In this document: positions 13,006 through 26,400 of the stretch, piece after piece
Layout: each line of letters begins with the position of its first letter
Numbering within the stretch: position 1 is the first letter of the stretch
Assembly: GCA_003640385.1 (NCBI GenBank)
Contig: RCAB01000011.1
Coordinates: 484,481-548,480, forward strand
DNA length: 64,000 nt
Source of the DNA: Setaria digitata
Lineage: Eukaryota > Nematoda > Chromadorea > Rhabditida > Setariidae
Reading direction: 5' to 3'
Translations under genes and position numbers: made by a program
Notes under the pieces: model-generated
Seen by the model: only the letters and a program-made list of their open reading frames with translations
Database searches by the model: none
Told to the model about the DNA's origin: nothing

Positions 13006-14674
13006 TCAGTGGGTACGGATTGCTTGCTCCAATTTGATTTGCTTCTGCAATTTATCAGCGTCGTTCTTCATCTGACATAGACATGTGATCAGTCCTTCTT
13101 TAAAAGTCACACCGTGGCATCCTCTGTAACTTAACGACAAGACTCGTTCCAAGTCTTCGTAGATTGTGCCAGAAAGGGTAACCAACATTTCTCGCATCTC
13201 CAGCTGAATTATTTATGTAGAACAGATTTTTTTCAAGATTCAATTTCCGATTATTTAACTATTTGTTACAGTACGGGAACTGCTGAAAGTTATCTTTTTA
13301 TTGCCTAATTCTAACTCCAAGATAAGTCAATTCGGAAAAAATGAAAATGGAGCAGTTAAATTCGCTTAAATCCATGTAAATAGTGGTCAGCTATCCCGTA
13401 TCCTAGTGGAAGGTTAGAAAAGTTTTCTACTACAGTCGTTCTCTTTATGGATTTCGGCACCTAATTCGCGCTGTAATTATTCGAATTTACTTGAATTCAC
13501 TAACAAATTCAAGGAAAAACCTACTAAACAGCCGTCCAGTTGGCCTGCACAACCACACTCTTTCTAATTTACGACTTTTAATCTTCTTTACTCTCTGTTG
13601 TTTGGAAGAAGAAACCTTGTACTTATTGAATTTCAGCAGCCATTCCACTTTAGTTTCAGTGATTCTTGCTGTATCAATATTCACTCGGATAAGTTTCTCC
13701 GATGCAGCCATTTCAATGTCCAAGTTTACTAGAAAAGGCAACACCTTCTCCTGAAACATAGCAACTGCACTACATTATTTCTTCCTTTGTTTTTTAAATC
13801 CATTATTTTGAAAATGTGTTTTTAACAGGCAGTAGTTATGGAGATTTTTGTTGAAACTAGTTTTTCATAGGACAGGTCTTTAAAAAAAAAAGAAAAAGGA
13901 TGTATTTGGAACAATGGTTACCTCTAATTCGCGAAGTAAATTACAAATACTTCCCGATTCATTACAAACATCCTCGGCAAAATCTGTCAGTAGATTAATG
14001 ATAGTCTTCAGCTGTAAACTGCTTCAGTTACATAGAAAAGCTCATAGTCAAAAAGTACAATTCTTTTATTAGATTACTGTGATTACCACATCATTGTTTC
14101 TTATGTTTTGTACTGGACAGCTTTGCCGTGACATTTCGTGTATCCTTACTTAAAATTTATGATGAATAAGTGGGAAATCTTTTCATTAGGAAGCGGAAAA
14201 ATCAGAAGGGTAATAGGCAGCGAATCATAGATCTTCTAATGATATGCCGCACAAAGTTCTTTCTTTTTTCCTAATTTACCTATACTTTCTCTTTCCCCTC
14301 TTTTTAATTGTTTTCCCTTTTCGCTTATCCTCTATTTTCCAAAACAAATTAAAGAAAGTCAACCACAGTGAGTGACTGTTATCATCGCACAGAAAAAAGC
14401 ACATCTGTACAAATCACTTTGATGATAACACGCTACTTTAGGCAAACCCAACTCTAATTTTCTCTACTCAAAGAACGCTAACTTGGTTGCAAAGATGTAC
14501 ACATATAGATGCTAGGTGTTCTTTGTCGACGACAGCATTTTCACAGATTTGCGAAACTTTATCTGGCGATGCAGCCTTCGGAAGATACCTGTTGCTTGGA
14601 CCACTACCGGTCGACTGGCATCTGGATCCAGGGAGGATGTTGTGGATACTAGCGACAGTAGTACACTGACTCAT
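13006..14674 (-). CDS. unidentified four-exon helical protein, 204 aa
   Basis: Four exons join in phase 0 throughout: 14674-14483, 14011-13922, 13750-13616, 13203-13006, from ATG to TGA. The N-terminal 40 residues are Ser/Pro/Gly-rich and probably disordered. From about residue 44 (SQICENAVVDKEHLASICVH) the protein is almost continuously predicted helix with heptad-like Leu/Ile spacing (LKTIINLLTDFAEDV, SICNLLRELEEKVLPFLVNL, ETKVEWLLKFNKYK). It ends in a basic/acidic helix (MKNDADKLQKQIKLEQ). It has no signal peptide or membrane segment. This looks like a small coiled-coil scaffold or complex subunit. I compared it mentally with FAM92/BAR, Abi and formin segments and none fits. It lies upstream of ALG6 on the same strand and could share a transcript with it. 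Confidence 0.65.
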
Positions 14675-17600
14675 TCAGTTTTCTGCAAAACTTTTGAATT
14701 TCGGGTTGTTATTGGTTTCAGCAGATTTTGCCCAACTTTAATGCACGATGAGCCGAGCTTGAACTGAAAGATAACTTTGTTGAATGTGAATTTTCCATTC
14801 ATTCTATTACAACTTTCTCTTCCTGAGGAAACCATGACCAGGAGAGGGAAGTTTTGGAGAAATTAATTAAATCACATTGTATGGATTCTGTCAAGAATAG
14901 TCTCTATCTACATCACTTTATGAAACTAATTTAATTTCGATAATTTTTTAATAATTTTGGTAATTTTCAGTCCGGAATTAATAGAAGTAACTGAAAGAAT
15001 AGCTAAGACTATCCGAAAATCAAGAATATTATAATAAATGAGGGTCTTAAAGAAATGAAAGAGCAGTACGAGCAGATAACCCACTTTGGTGAGTGAATTA
15101 GATGGAAGGTCATCAGTGGGTTGACAAAATGATAGAAAAGAGATGTTACTACTGCAATTTATTTCGATAAAATTTGCAGTAGAAGGGATTCATCATTCCC
15201 GCAGTCTATTTCATTATGAACAAGTAGTATTACGCAGTAAATTCATAGGAGTAAATTGAAAGAAAAATCTGTGGTCGAGAAACAAACTGGATTTAAAAAT
15301 TAGTCGGGAATTATGCTGTATAAACAAATAGAGTGAAAAGTGATAGAATGATATGCACACGATTCATTCCGCAAATACAGGGATCGAACGGATATGTCCT
15401 ACATTCCCAGCATCACTGTCCCAGATACGCGATTCGTCCTCCTTAACTGTCAAGCATGCAGTAAGCAGTTAATTATGTCTTTGTGGAAATCTGCGTAAGA
15501 AGTGAATCCACAACAAACTGCGATGACACACTCCAAGTACAGATTACATATATTAATTTTCTCCAGTGCAGTATGAATATGATATCAAATGACAGCCATA
15601 ACCACTCTTTATTAGAAATAAACTAAATTTCAAATTCACATCGATTACGTAAAGTTAATGTTACAAACACAGAGAGTGACCAGTATTGCCTTGAAAAACG
15701 ATTCTATCCACTGAAGTTGATCAAGTGATGAAACCGAATTGGATATGATATAAAAAAGCCTAAAATGTCCCCTAAATTTAAATATCTTTTCTCCACTATT
15801 TCTTTCTGCTATAAAACACCAATCAAGATAATATTACTAAACCGGTTAAACTTCACATGCACAAACTCCTTTCTTTCACTCCATACGCACCTTGGCTGCA
15901 CCTTAATAATTCCAAGTCAGTTCTAGCAACAGAATAAAAGGGCTTTTCGAAATTTCCCACATACGCAGTTGAGTGCCAATTCTGAAATAAAATTGCCTTG
16001 TTTCTAAATGCACGACCTTCAGTCTTTCATTTACACTGTTTGTTTGTATACCGAAGAATTGAAAATCATAAATCTTTTATTTGCCTTACTCCCCATTAAA
16101 AATCTTAAAATTTCTACATTAGCGTAAAAAATAAAGTTCATAAATTCATGACCTTGTTGAAATTTTTTCTTAACTGACAATGACTTTCTAGTGCTGATCT
16201 GAATAAATAAAAATCTATTAGGTTGACAGATGTTTGCGACAAAACCTCCCTTGAAATGATATCACCCAGGACACTGCAATGACAATTTATAGACACTAAT
16301 GGTGTACAATGGGCAAATGATTATTAACGTGAAACTGTATTATCTTTGAACTTCGGCACAGATATATCTAGCATAAAGCAGTAATAAATGAAAGCTAAAC
16401 TGAAAACTTTCTATGAACTATTTCATTTTCACATGTTTGAGATTTCCAATGTGCAATATGTTTTTAACTCAGAACTTCCATCGACTGATTACTGAATTAA
16501 GAAAAATCATTAATAAAACGAGTTATATCCAATCGCCAATTTATTATTCTACATTCTTTAAAATCCAGCTGTTAGGACAAACAAGAGGCAGCAGCCATAT
16601 TATCAAAAATAATGTGCATTATATCTGGTAGATTATCAACATTGGAAGAAGAAATATTATGTTCATTAACATTTCATTTTAAATTACCTTCTCTAAAGTT
16701 TGGGAAAATAAAACAAATGTATTAGAAAAGACAAGCAGCATGTATTTAGTAGAGCGAGGTCTATACAACAAACAGATTCAGTAAACTTAATAAGTTAGTA
16801 AATAGTTTCAAAACCGACTCGAACTGGAAGTGCTAAATTATAGATATTCATCCATCTAAAAAAGATTTCTTTCCTAACTTTAAATACAAAACAAGAAAAG
16901 TGAAAGAAGAGGTTCTTCTCAGTTTATCTAAATCTTTTCAGTGACTCTGAAGTTTGATAAAAGTAAAACTAGAAAAATAATTTGACATTGAAAACTTCTA
17001 AACACACCATGATATCGTAATTAAAAATTATCTTGAAATTGATATCTAACAGATAGTTTCTTCGAAAATGGAAATAAGAGAGATCAGCCGTATAGTACGT
17101 AATAAATTCGTCAACCTACAAACTGTGAATAATTCCATCTACTTTGGAAACATTATCATCAATTAAAATACCATTCACCTAATCATAAAAGTTACAAAAC
17201 AGTGCATGAATGGAATGCAGCTAAGAAATACATTAAAGTTATCTGCTGCAAACCAATGTAAAGTTAAGCATTAATATGCAAACCAATCCCAGCCACATTT
17301 CTAAAAGTTCATTGATATAGCTAAACATTTAAGCTACCAAATATATGATGTGTATGAAGTTCTTGGATTTATGTATTACAAACTGTAAAGAACTTACTAT
17401 AAGCTAATCTTGGCTTAAAGTCTTTCAAAGGATTTTTAAATCCAAGAATTTCGCCCACAAGCTCAGCACAACAACACCTTCAATATATTGCTTTCAATAT
17501 CACAACGAACGAGATGTAACACAAGACATGCGTCAAATTGATCAGATCAGATCAGGCGATAATTGAAACTGCTGCTGGTAGACATGAGATAGTTCACGGA

Positions 17601-18280
17601 TTAACCGCATTCAAACGGAACTGAAAATGAAATTTCAAGCATTAACTAATGATAAAAATTAGAGTAGATCAAATAATTACATATTTATATGATGAGTGCA
17701 AATTGGAAGAAAAAACTGCTTCTGTCTCTTCTACTTTGTAATTAAGTAAATAATTAAGTTGAATACCTCTTCTATTTTGCATGATTAACCGTGTTTTATA
17801 GCCTTTATTCTGTTAACGCAATTAATTGACCTTTTTTATACATTTCTTGTAATTTCTACAAAATTTGCGCTTGTAATGCATTTCTCCATAAAAAGGATCA
17901 TATGGTACTTTATTTCTCAGCATTTTAAAACTTTACAGTCTCGAATTAAAATAACTTCGATAGCATAATTAAAAAGAATCGCCAATTTAAATCAGCAAAT
18001 TTTAGATTTAAAAGAACTATTCTGTAGTTTAGTTTAAATAAAGGCAATATTTACATGTTTGAGTAACGAACAGAAAATATTCGAATTTGGAAAAATCAAC
18101 AAACTATAGAACTCACGATATTCAAACTTCACAGTGGATGCGTGCCAAGGTAAACTAAACAAGAAGTTCGTCTATCCATTGAGTTTAAAGGAGAGGAAGA
18201 GAGAGCTTGTAAAAATCGAAATTTATTTGTCAGTTTCTCAAAATGTAGTAGTATGGGTGAACAGTGAAACGAGATCAAAC
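14675..18280. other. intergenic, no supported gene
   Basis: About 3.6 kb between the helical-protein gene and the CAMTA-like gene, both on the minus strand. It is AT-rich, with no open frame above chance length and no recognisable exon pair. A minus-strand AATAAA (plus TTTATT at 18222-18227), about 54 bases past the CAMTA-like stop, may be its polyadenylation signal. The segment near 15360-15460 has a tRNA B-box-like word but does not fold as a tRNA. Confidence 0.5.
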
Positions 18281-19706
18281 TTACTTTCGTCTAGACTGAA
18301 GCATGAATTTGTGGATTTCCCGAGCAGAAATTTGTAGACTTCTTTGGCGATGTCCTCTGCAAAATTACTCCCTCCATTTTAATTTGATGATTGAATTATA
18401 TACATTCATGATAAGACAAATTGGTTCAAGAATTAATTAATAAGATTTGGGGAAGGAAAATATAGTGCTAATCTTATATGATAAACCTGTAAGCCTGCTG
18501 AATAGTAACAGCTGCCTGATTTTGTTTCCATGATGAGAAACCGCAAAAATATGAAATCTGGAAAAATGAGAAAATTAAAAAAAAAGTTTTCTTAATTAAA
18601 AGAACTAAAATCAGAAAAAAAAACTAAAAATGTTTAAATCAATTGTGGATGAACACAAAAACAAACCTTCTGGAAAAAATTTTATTGAAACAGGGATTAT
18701 CAAGAAAAATGGAGAACAGGATGCAAAAACAGGGAGAAAAGAATAAGGAAAATGGTGAAATTTCAAGTTAAGTGGTTAAAATAATCAATTAGGTTAGTGA
18801 AACAGTTAATTAACAGAGTGTGAATGAGACTCATTATTCCTGAAAATTATCTTTAATATTACCTCTAACTCCAAGCAATCGCCGTATTTCTGTTCACCTG
18901 CGCTTTTCCCGTTCCGAAGCGCTTTATGAATCCGGTAATGTTTTTGAATTAAAACAGCTGCATTGTGTAACTTTTTGAAATAACAATACTAAAACAGAAA
19001 TTAAAAATTTAGGTGTAAATATAAGACGACGAAAATACATTTTTAATAAATAATCTGGATTGGAATAACAATAAATTTCTTACCGTTGATGGCGAACTTT
19101 TGAAATGAATAAGAAAATAATTTATTTTTAACTAGTTATTTCAGAGAGGTGAAAACGGTTTGTACTTTTGTCACAGTCTTTTTTTTTTGAATAAAAAATG
19201 TCTCATCATCTTAATGCTTCTGAGACAACTTCTGGTGAAGTTTAATGCAATGTTGAATGCGATACAATCTTTTGAATTTCTCAATAAAACTATAAAACTA
19301 TTTTGAGTTTCAAAGAAAATTTATTACGAGGATTATTTAAATAATCTTCGACTTTTTTTTACTTTATTTATTTGACAAGACTATATTACGAAACAGCTGA
19401 AACCAACCAAAAAAAAAAAAGTATTAAATACTATTGTTCGATACGACTCGATTTTGAGATTAATAAGGAAAAGTTGGAAAGAAAAGAAAGTAGTCTTTGG
19501 ACACAACGAATGCTTTTGTTGTTTATACAAATTGGGTCAAATACTCATCTAATTTCAAGTTGAAGTTCACATTTGCTTCTGCAATTAAAATGACGGCTAA
19601 GATTTTTAAGATGAAGATTACTAAAAACAGAGCGTACGAATAAAGTTAGAATTTTCAAGAAGTTATTCTCAAAAGTAATTTCCGAAATATGGATATATTA
19701 AATCGG

Positions 19707-19746
<40 letters not shown>

Positions 19747-20435
19747 TGTTTATTCAACATTGTGAGTTAATGCGGAAATAATTCTTAAAATAGGCAAAAT
19801 TTGGAAATAATTGCTCTATAACTATAATATATATTATTATAAATATATTATATATTATAATATATATATATATATATTATAATATATAATATATTTATAA
19901 TAATATATAATATATATATATAATAATATATAATATATATATAATAATATATAATATATATATAATAATATATAATATATATATAATAATATATAATATA
20001 TATATAATAATATATATTATTATATATATATATATCAATTCAAGTGCTGAAAATCTATTATGAAGTTCACACTGATATGATAACAATAGTACTGAGCAAA
20101 TGTTAAACTCGGCAGTAATACAACTAAAGGTTATGGAGAAACCTTTAGGGAAGATGACGGTCATTTAATTATATTTCTAAATAGCTTACAATAGTATGAT
20201 AAAATAAAAAATTCGTATGTAAAGTAAAATNGGCAAAATTTGGAAATAATTGCTCTATAACTATAATATATATTATTATAAATATATTATATATTATAAT
20301 ATATATATATATATATTATAATATATAATATATTTATAATAATATATAATATATATATATAATAATATATAATATATATATAATAATATATAATATATAT
20401 ATAATAATATATAATATATATATAATAATATATAT

Positions 20436-20469
<34 letters not shown>

Positions 20470-23400
20470 ATTCAAGTGCTGAAAATCTATTATGAAGTTC
20501 ACACTGATATGATAACAATAGTACTGAGCAAATGTTAAACTCGGCAGTAATACAACTAAAGGTTATGGAGAAACCTTTAGGGAAGATGACGGTCATTTAA
20601 TTATATTTCTAAATAGCTTACAATAGTATGATAAAATAAAAAATTCGTATGTAAAGTAAAATGTTGCTTATAATGATTTTAATTCCTTGATGCGACATGC
20701 CATGCAGCAAGCGAAATGATTTGGGTCCGCTATCGACAACTGTTTATTCAACATTGTGAGTTAATGCGGAAATAATTCTTAAAATAAGCAAAATTTGCAA
20801 ATAATTGCTCTATAACTATAATACATCTGCAACAGCAGTTTGCATTTCTTTTCTTACATTTTTATAGGAAACACAGAAGTTATTTTACATAGCTTTTTCT
20901 GCTCCTATAATATGCAATTTTGAAGCTTATTGCAATATTTTCAAGCTAATAAAGTCTTGAAGAAAAATAAAAGTCTAACAAATTTCATAACAAAATAGTC
21001 TCCATTGTATATGACACATTTATTTCAGAAAGATTAGCCTAGAGTAAACCAAGCATACGACTGAAATCACTGCCACTCACAAGATTAATATACTATAAAT
21101 ATTCAAATGCAGCGACTTTGCAAGATTTCAACTTAACACAAATTAATTAAACACTGATCAACAAACTTACCTGTTTGTATCTCCTGTAGCAACTCTGAAT
21201 AACAACCGCTGCATTCCGTTCCGCTTCATTTTGACGTAGTGTTGTCATGCGAGCTTTATACTGCCGGTACGCCTGTTGGATAACTTTTGCTGCCTCATAC
21301 AATTCACACTGTTCACGATCTAAAATGAAACTGAGACAATTATAATTAAATGCTTTCTCCTATCTTAAAATTTCTTGTTAAAAAGAGAATCAAAATAACT
21401 CGGCATGAATAAACGAATAAGCAAGTACTACATTTCAAAAAGGTGTTGGAAATGATAAAATACGTTAAAGTGTGGTAAAATTATAAGACCACATACATAA
21501 TGTAATTTGCAACCGATTTTCAATTTAAATTAAACAGACAGATTTTCTCGGTTTTTCAAACGAAAAAATGGCTTATCATGAAGAGTCAAATCTTCTGACT
21601 TATTGAATTTATATCAAGCAAATTTAATAAAGTGATTTCAATTAAAAAAAAAAAAAAGAAAAAACAAAATTAAATCTGAGAGGCTAACAGCTGCGACATT
21701 CAAGCCATCGCAAAAAACCAGAATGAGTAAGGCGAGGTGAACCCATAAACTTGTGGACCACTATCAATTTTCTTCCAAATTTTAAGAGTAAAATCGCAGC
21801 AAGAGTTTTCTTCGAAAATGTTGCAGAAATTGGAATTCGAACACTGCAGTGAATTGAAGAAAGTTTGGGAAGGAAAAATCAATTTTGTGTGAAGAAATCG
21901 CTTTATAATCGTAATATTGTAATTAAATCCAAAGAATTATGAAAAACAGTCCACAGCGACATGTGAAGCAATAATATTCTGTAATGAGAATTTCGGGATA
22001 GCCGTTCTCAGATTCTCAGAGGCAATCCACAAGCAGCAATGGCAGTAAAATTTCTGAAATGATTTTGATGAGAATGACGAACGAATCAATTAGATTGTCG
22101 AAATATGACTTCCAAAAAAATGAAGCTTCTCTCCTTTTCTTCTCGGTGCCACAATTTTTCAAAACAAACTGATTGAAACACTAAAATATTATAAAAAATA
22201 CGATCATCAGTCCTGTACTCTAATTTAAATCATTTCTAAAAACAGAAGAAAATCTAACTCATTTTCAATCGCAAATTGAAAATTTCTGATAGATCTAAAT
22301 TGATATGCAGTGAGGAACAGTTGTACATTTTGTAGTAATAAATGAGATTCGTTTTATAAATTTTCTCTGTGATAAGCCATTGAATAATTTCTTTTTCTAA
22401 AAATTTGAGTTCCTCTTTTACACATTTCTTCCTATTAAAATAAATCGAGGAACAAACACTTTCATGATATATAACAGGATGCTGCATTTCGAAATTTAAA
22501 TACAAGTCCCTGCCCTTGGAAATACTTTTGAGAAAAGGAAGTAACCTTAGTACGCTAGAACTCACAACTTGAGTATAAGTCTGTTCCCACCAAAAATCTC
22601 TGCAGAAAGATTGACTAATATCTCATTTTTTCATAAACTTTTTCTCTCTACTATCCATTCCTGACATGCAAAAAACATTTTTATACTTAAAAGTTTTAGA
22701 TTTAACTTAAACAATGAGACATTTACAATGTATAAGCGATAAAGCATTAATTACGATACGAGCATTCATCTATCCCGGCCGGTAATTTTAAAAGTAAACT
22801 TGAAAACAAGCTTCATTTTTGCAATTTAGCTTTACGTATGCAGATTTAGTTGACATATGGAGCATTTATAAAAATGTCATTTAATGATCGTTGAAAGAAG
22901 AAAAATCTGTTGAATAATCAAGTTAACAATTGGAAATGAGCAACATAAACAAGGTCAATTTAATTAGTAAAATGTGTAATTTTAAGCGGTTACATTCCAA
23001 GATTTTGTAAATCAAAATAATGTATTGCTTTTCTGAGACTCATCATTCCTTGACCTTGAATGATGTTCCACTATTGCAAACTGTTTGCGTCCCTCATAAT
23101 TCTTCAGCGCTTCGTTTTAATTGAAAAGACAAAATAGGATATTTCAACTGAGCTACAAATCAGATTTCTGATCATTAAAATCAGCTTCCAATTTGAAAGA
23201 AACTCGAGAAAAATCGTCAATACTTTTATGGCAGAACTAATTAATGAAGTGTTAAACCTTCTGTTGGCTTTATTTTGTAGTTGAGAATGTCATTCAGTCG
23301 AAGACAATCAAAATTTCGTGAAACGAGCACTTTATTTGAAACAAATAGAGAAGTCAGTAAATATTATTTCGGTGAGAATGGAATCCAGATTTTATTTCTA

Positions 23401-26400
23401 CCTAATATGGGACATAAATCCAGAAGGCGAAAGACAGCTAACGCAGAACGCAACTTTTAATTTCCAGCATAAGAGAAAAAGAATCTTATATTTCTTGAGA
23501 GAAAACTGGAAGAACTTACAAAGTGAAATGTGACTTGTTACTGTTGAATAAAGACGGCGTAAGAAGAAAGGTTAACGCATGCAGAATTGATATGTATTGT
23601 GCCTTCCCATCAATTTTTTCTCGAAGAATTTTCATGCAAGCATTTCAAATGTAAAACGGTCGAACAAATGTGCTAATTTTTCTAAATTTTTCCTTCGCAA
23701 ATCACAAGCTCTTTCTGGATGGAAACATTTTCATAGCGAAATGGATCAAATGAATGCGAAGGGCTTTTTTCGAAGGCAACAATTTTTTTGATGGCAAAGA
23801 ACAGTACCACGTCGGGTGAAACAGTTTTGAATCACAGTGGCATGCTTCTCCAGTGAATGCACTTATACAAAGGACTGCGGAATCATCGATTCTGGATTGG
23901 TGAAATTCATCGCATGGAACGAAATTACATCAGTATATCAAATATCATTTAGTGACATCGTTAACTTCCACAATTAGATTGACCTTTGTCACAGAATCAT
24001 AAATGAAACTAAATATTGCTTGAGGAAGCGACAAATGATTGACAAATGATTGTTTAGCCATAACATTATAAGACAGTATCACAGTAGAGAATTACCGTTT
24101 TGGACAGCAATCATTTTCTTATTGATCTAGTTGAGATATTAACGCCAAACACGATATTAAAATAGACTAGGATTGATTTATAAGATTCATTTTAAAAGCA
24201 AAGCGCGTAGGAAGATAAATAATGGATAATATGAAATTCTTATACACATTCATATGAAATAACCTATCACTGACAATCTTTCCACAACTGCAAACTTGAA
24301 GAAGCAAAACCTCTTCATTTTACTTTAGTTAATAAGATGATAATCGAGTCTCTTTTGAAAGTACTACTACTTAGCGGCAGATGACCGTGAGACTCTTATC
24401 CTTAGTCATTTCAGGATGATAAGACCTCTTCAGCGTCATACATAACTGGAAGAATGCATTAAACGACCTCGAGAAGGCTAGAAAACGGTTGAATAGAGTC
24501 CTCAAAGCAGGATAAGAGGCGAAATATTATTTTGACTCTCGACGGATTCTCCAAGTACAGCCATTACGTATGATATCGAAAACACACAGACATATCCACA
24601 CCACACCTTATACAAACAATCTGTGAAATCAGGAGCAGGAACTGAAAGAAATGAAACTTTCACAAATCAATAATGAAATGCTCGCTTAATTTGCACTCAG
24701 TACATACATGACCATTGAACTCACTCAGGCATATCATGATAGTGCGCGAAAGTGATGCACGAATAGGTTCCTAAAATATTTATGCACGACACTAACTTCT
24801 TTACACTTTAAAATGATTCACTATTTGGAAATTTTTTTCGAATTCGCTCTGCCAAAATTTTTTCGTTTAAAAAAAACCAGAGATGAATTTGGGCAATCTT
24901 CCTTATTTCAGGAGATATTTCGAAAATTTTAAAGCACTGAAGTTTGCTGGATCATTTTATAGGTATGGCAGATTGATCAGTTTTACGCTAATGTTAGTTC
25001 TACATTCTACGTTAATATTAACAGAGCACAATCGCAATGAAAGACGTTAAGAGCTAATAAAATATGTAGCATGGAAGAATAGCAGCACTTTGATTTAAAT
25101 ATCTCATGGGCGTAAAAATTTACTACTTAGTGCAAATTTTCTAGGGATAAAAATTTATTCAGAGCTTATCAACAATTATCAGTAATAATACCTTGCCGAT
25201 AACAGTATTTGGAAATTGCTGTCTTACTCAGTTAAAATGAAAATAGTATATTCGTCAGCAGTCATAAATTCAAGCTAACTGTAAAATTAAACCGATAAAC
25301 GGAAGCGTAAAAAATTGGATGAAAAGGAAATTAAGAAGGCAATTTGCTTTAAGAAATTACTGACACTAATCTTTCAGTTCTCTCGATGATAGATGATCTT
25401 AGCTTCCTGGTAAATCAAAGATTTTAAAAACAAAAGTACAATTCACAAATTTAAAATATCTGAGAGACGAAAATTCTGAGAGTGACTGTGATCAGTCTAA
25501 TGCTCCAACAGAAACAAAAATTCGCCCATATACAACTAAGATTGCTTCATCTCATTAGCGAGTTGTAGGCGTAATTAATTGGTGAAAATAATTTTGACAC
25601 CTTTTTTATTAGTTTAGGATTAACCGAAATGCTGAAAGGAATGCCAGGCTTTTTGAAATGTAGCAAAAGGAAGGAGAATGACGAATAACTGCCCTTCACC
25701 AATGAGTTGTTTATTATATTCGTTCCAGAACTGAAAAATTCTTGAAAAAAAAAAAAAACGTGGAAATTCAGTAAGAAAAATTAAGAATTTAAAATATATA
25801 TTACAATAACTAATATGCTCTTAGGTTACGAAATTTTCAGTAATGAATGAAACGGGAAGAAAACTGCGAATTTAAACAGTTGAAGAGAGGAAGAATAATT
25901 GGAACGAGGCATTCGTTGTAGAGCCAATAAATCATTTGCAAAAGTGAAGAGAAGGACTTAATGCATTTATATACAACTTTCAGATACAAGAAATTTGAAA
26001 ACAACACCAGTGGTTATGCAAAATTTCCGATTGTGAAATTAATTCTTTTTAGTCATTTTATCGGCTTAGACAAGTACTTGGAAAATCAGATTTTGAGAAT
26101 TTCAGACAAAATCAGAAGACGATCATTCATCAGAAAAACTTGCTTGTTCTTTTTTTTCGTTTCTTCTTAACACTAAAGCGTTGTCGGAATATTTTAAAAT
26201 AATCTATGAGATCTGCTGTAGGGGGGATAATTAGTGAAATCTGCATCGAAATTATGCAGGAAAATTAATTTCCCTTTTTTTTGGTTCGCAGTAGAGAGAA
26301 CAATAGACAAGAAGAATACAACCATCGAAAAGTAAAGAATTCGCAAAAATCAAGTCGGAAATCTTACTTGTGATGGAAAGAAGTTTTCATTCAAATAACA

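Noticed and set aside
15360..15460. tRNA-like B-box word (GTTCGATCC) on the minus strand
   Set aside because: The T-stem bases around it do not pair, and no acceptor stem or A-box is found at the right distance.
19895..20164. 89-codon minus-strand frame with repeated Ile/Tyr
   Set aside because: Most of it is translation of the TATATAATA microsatellite.
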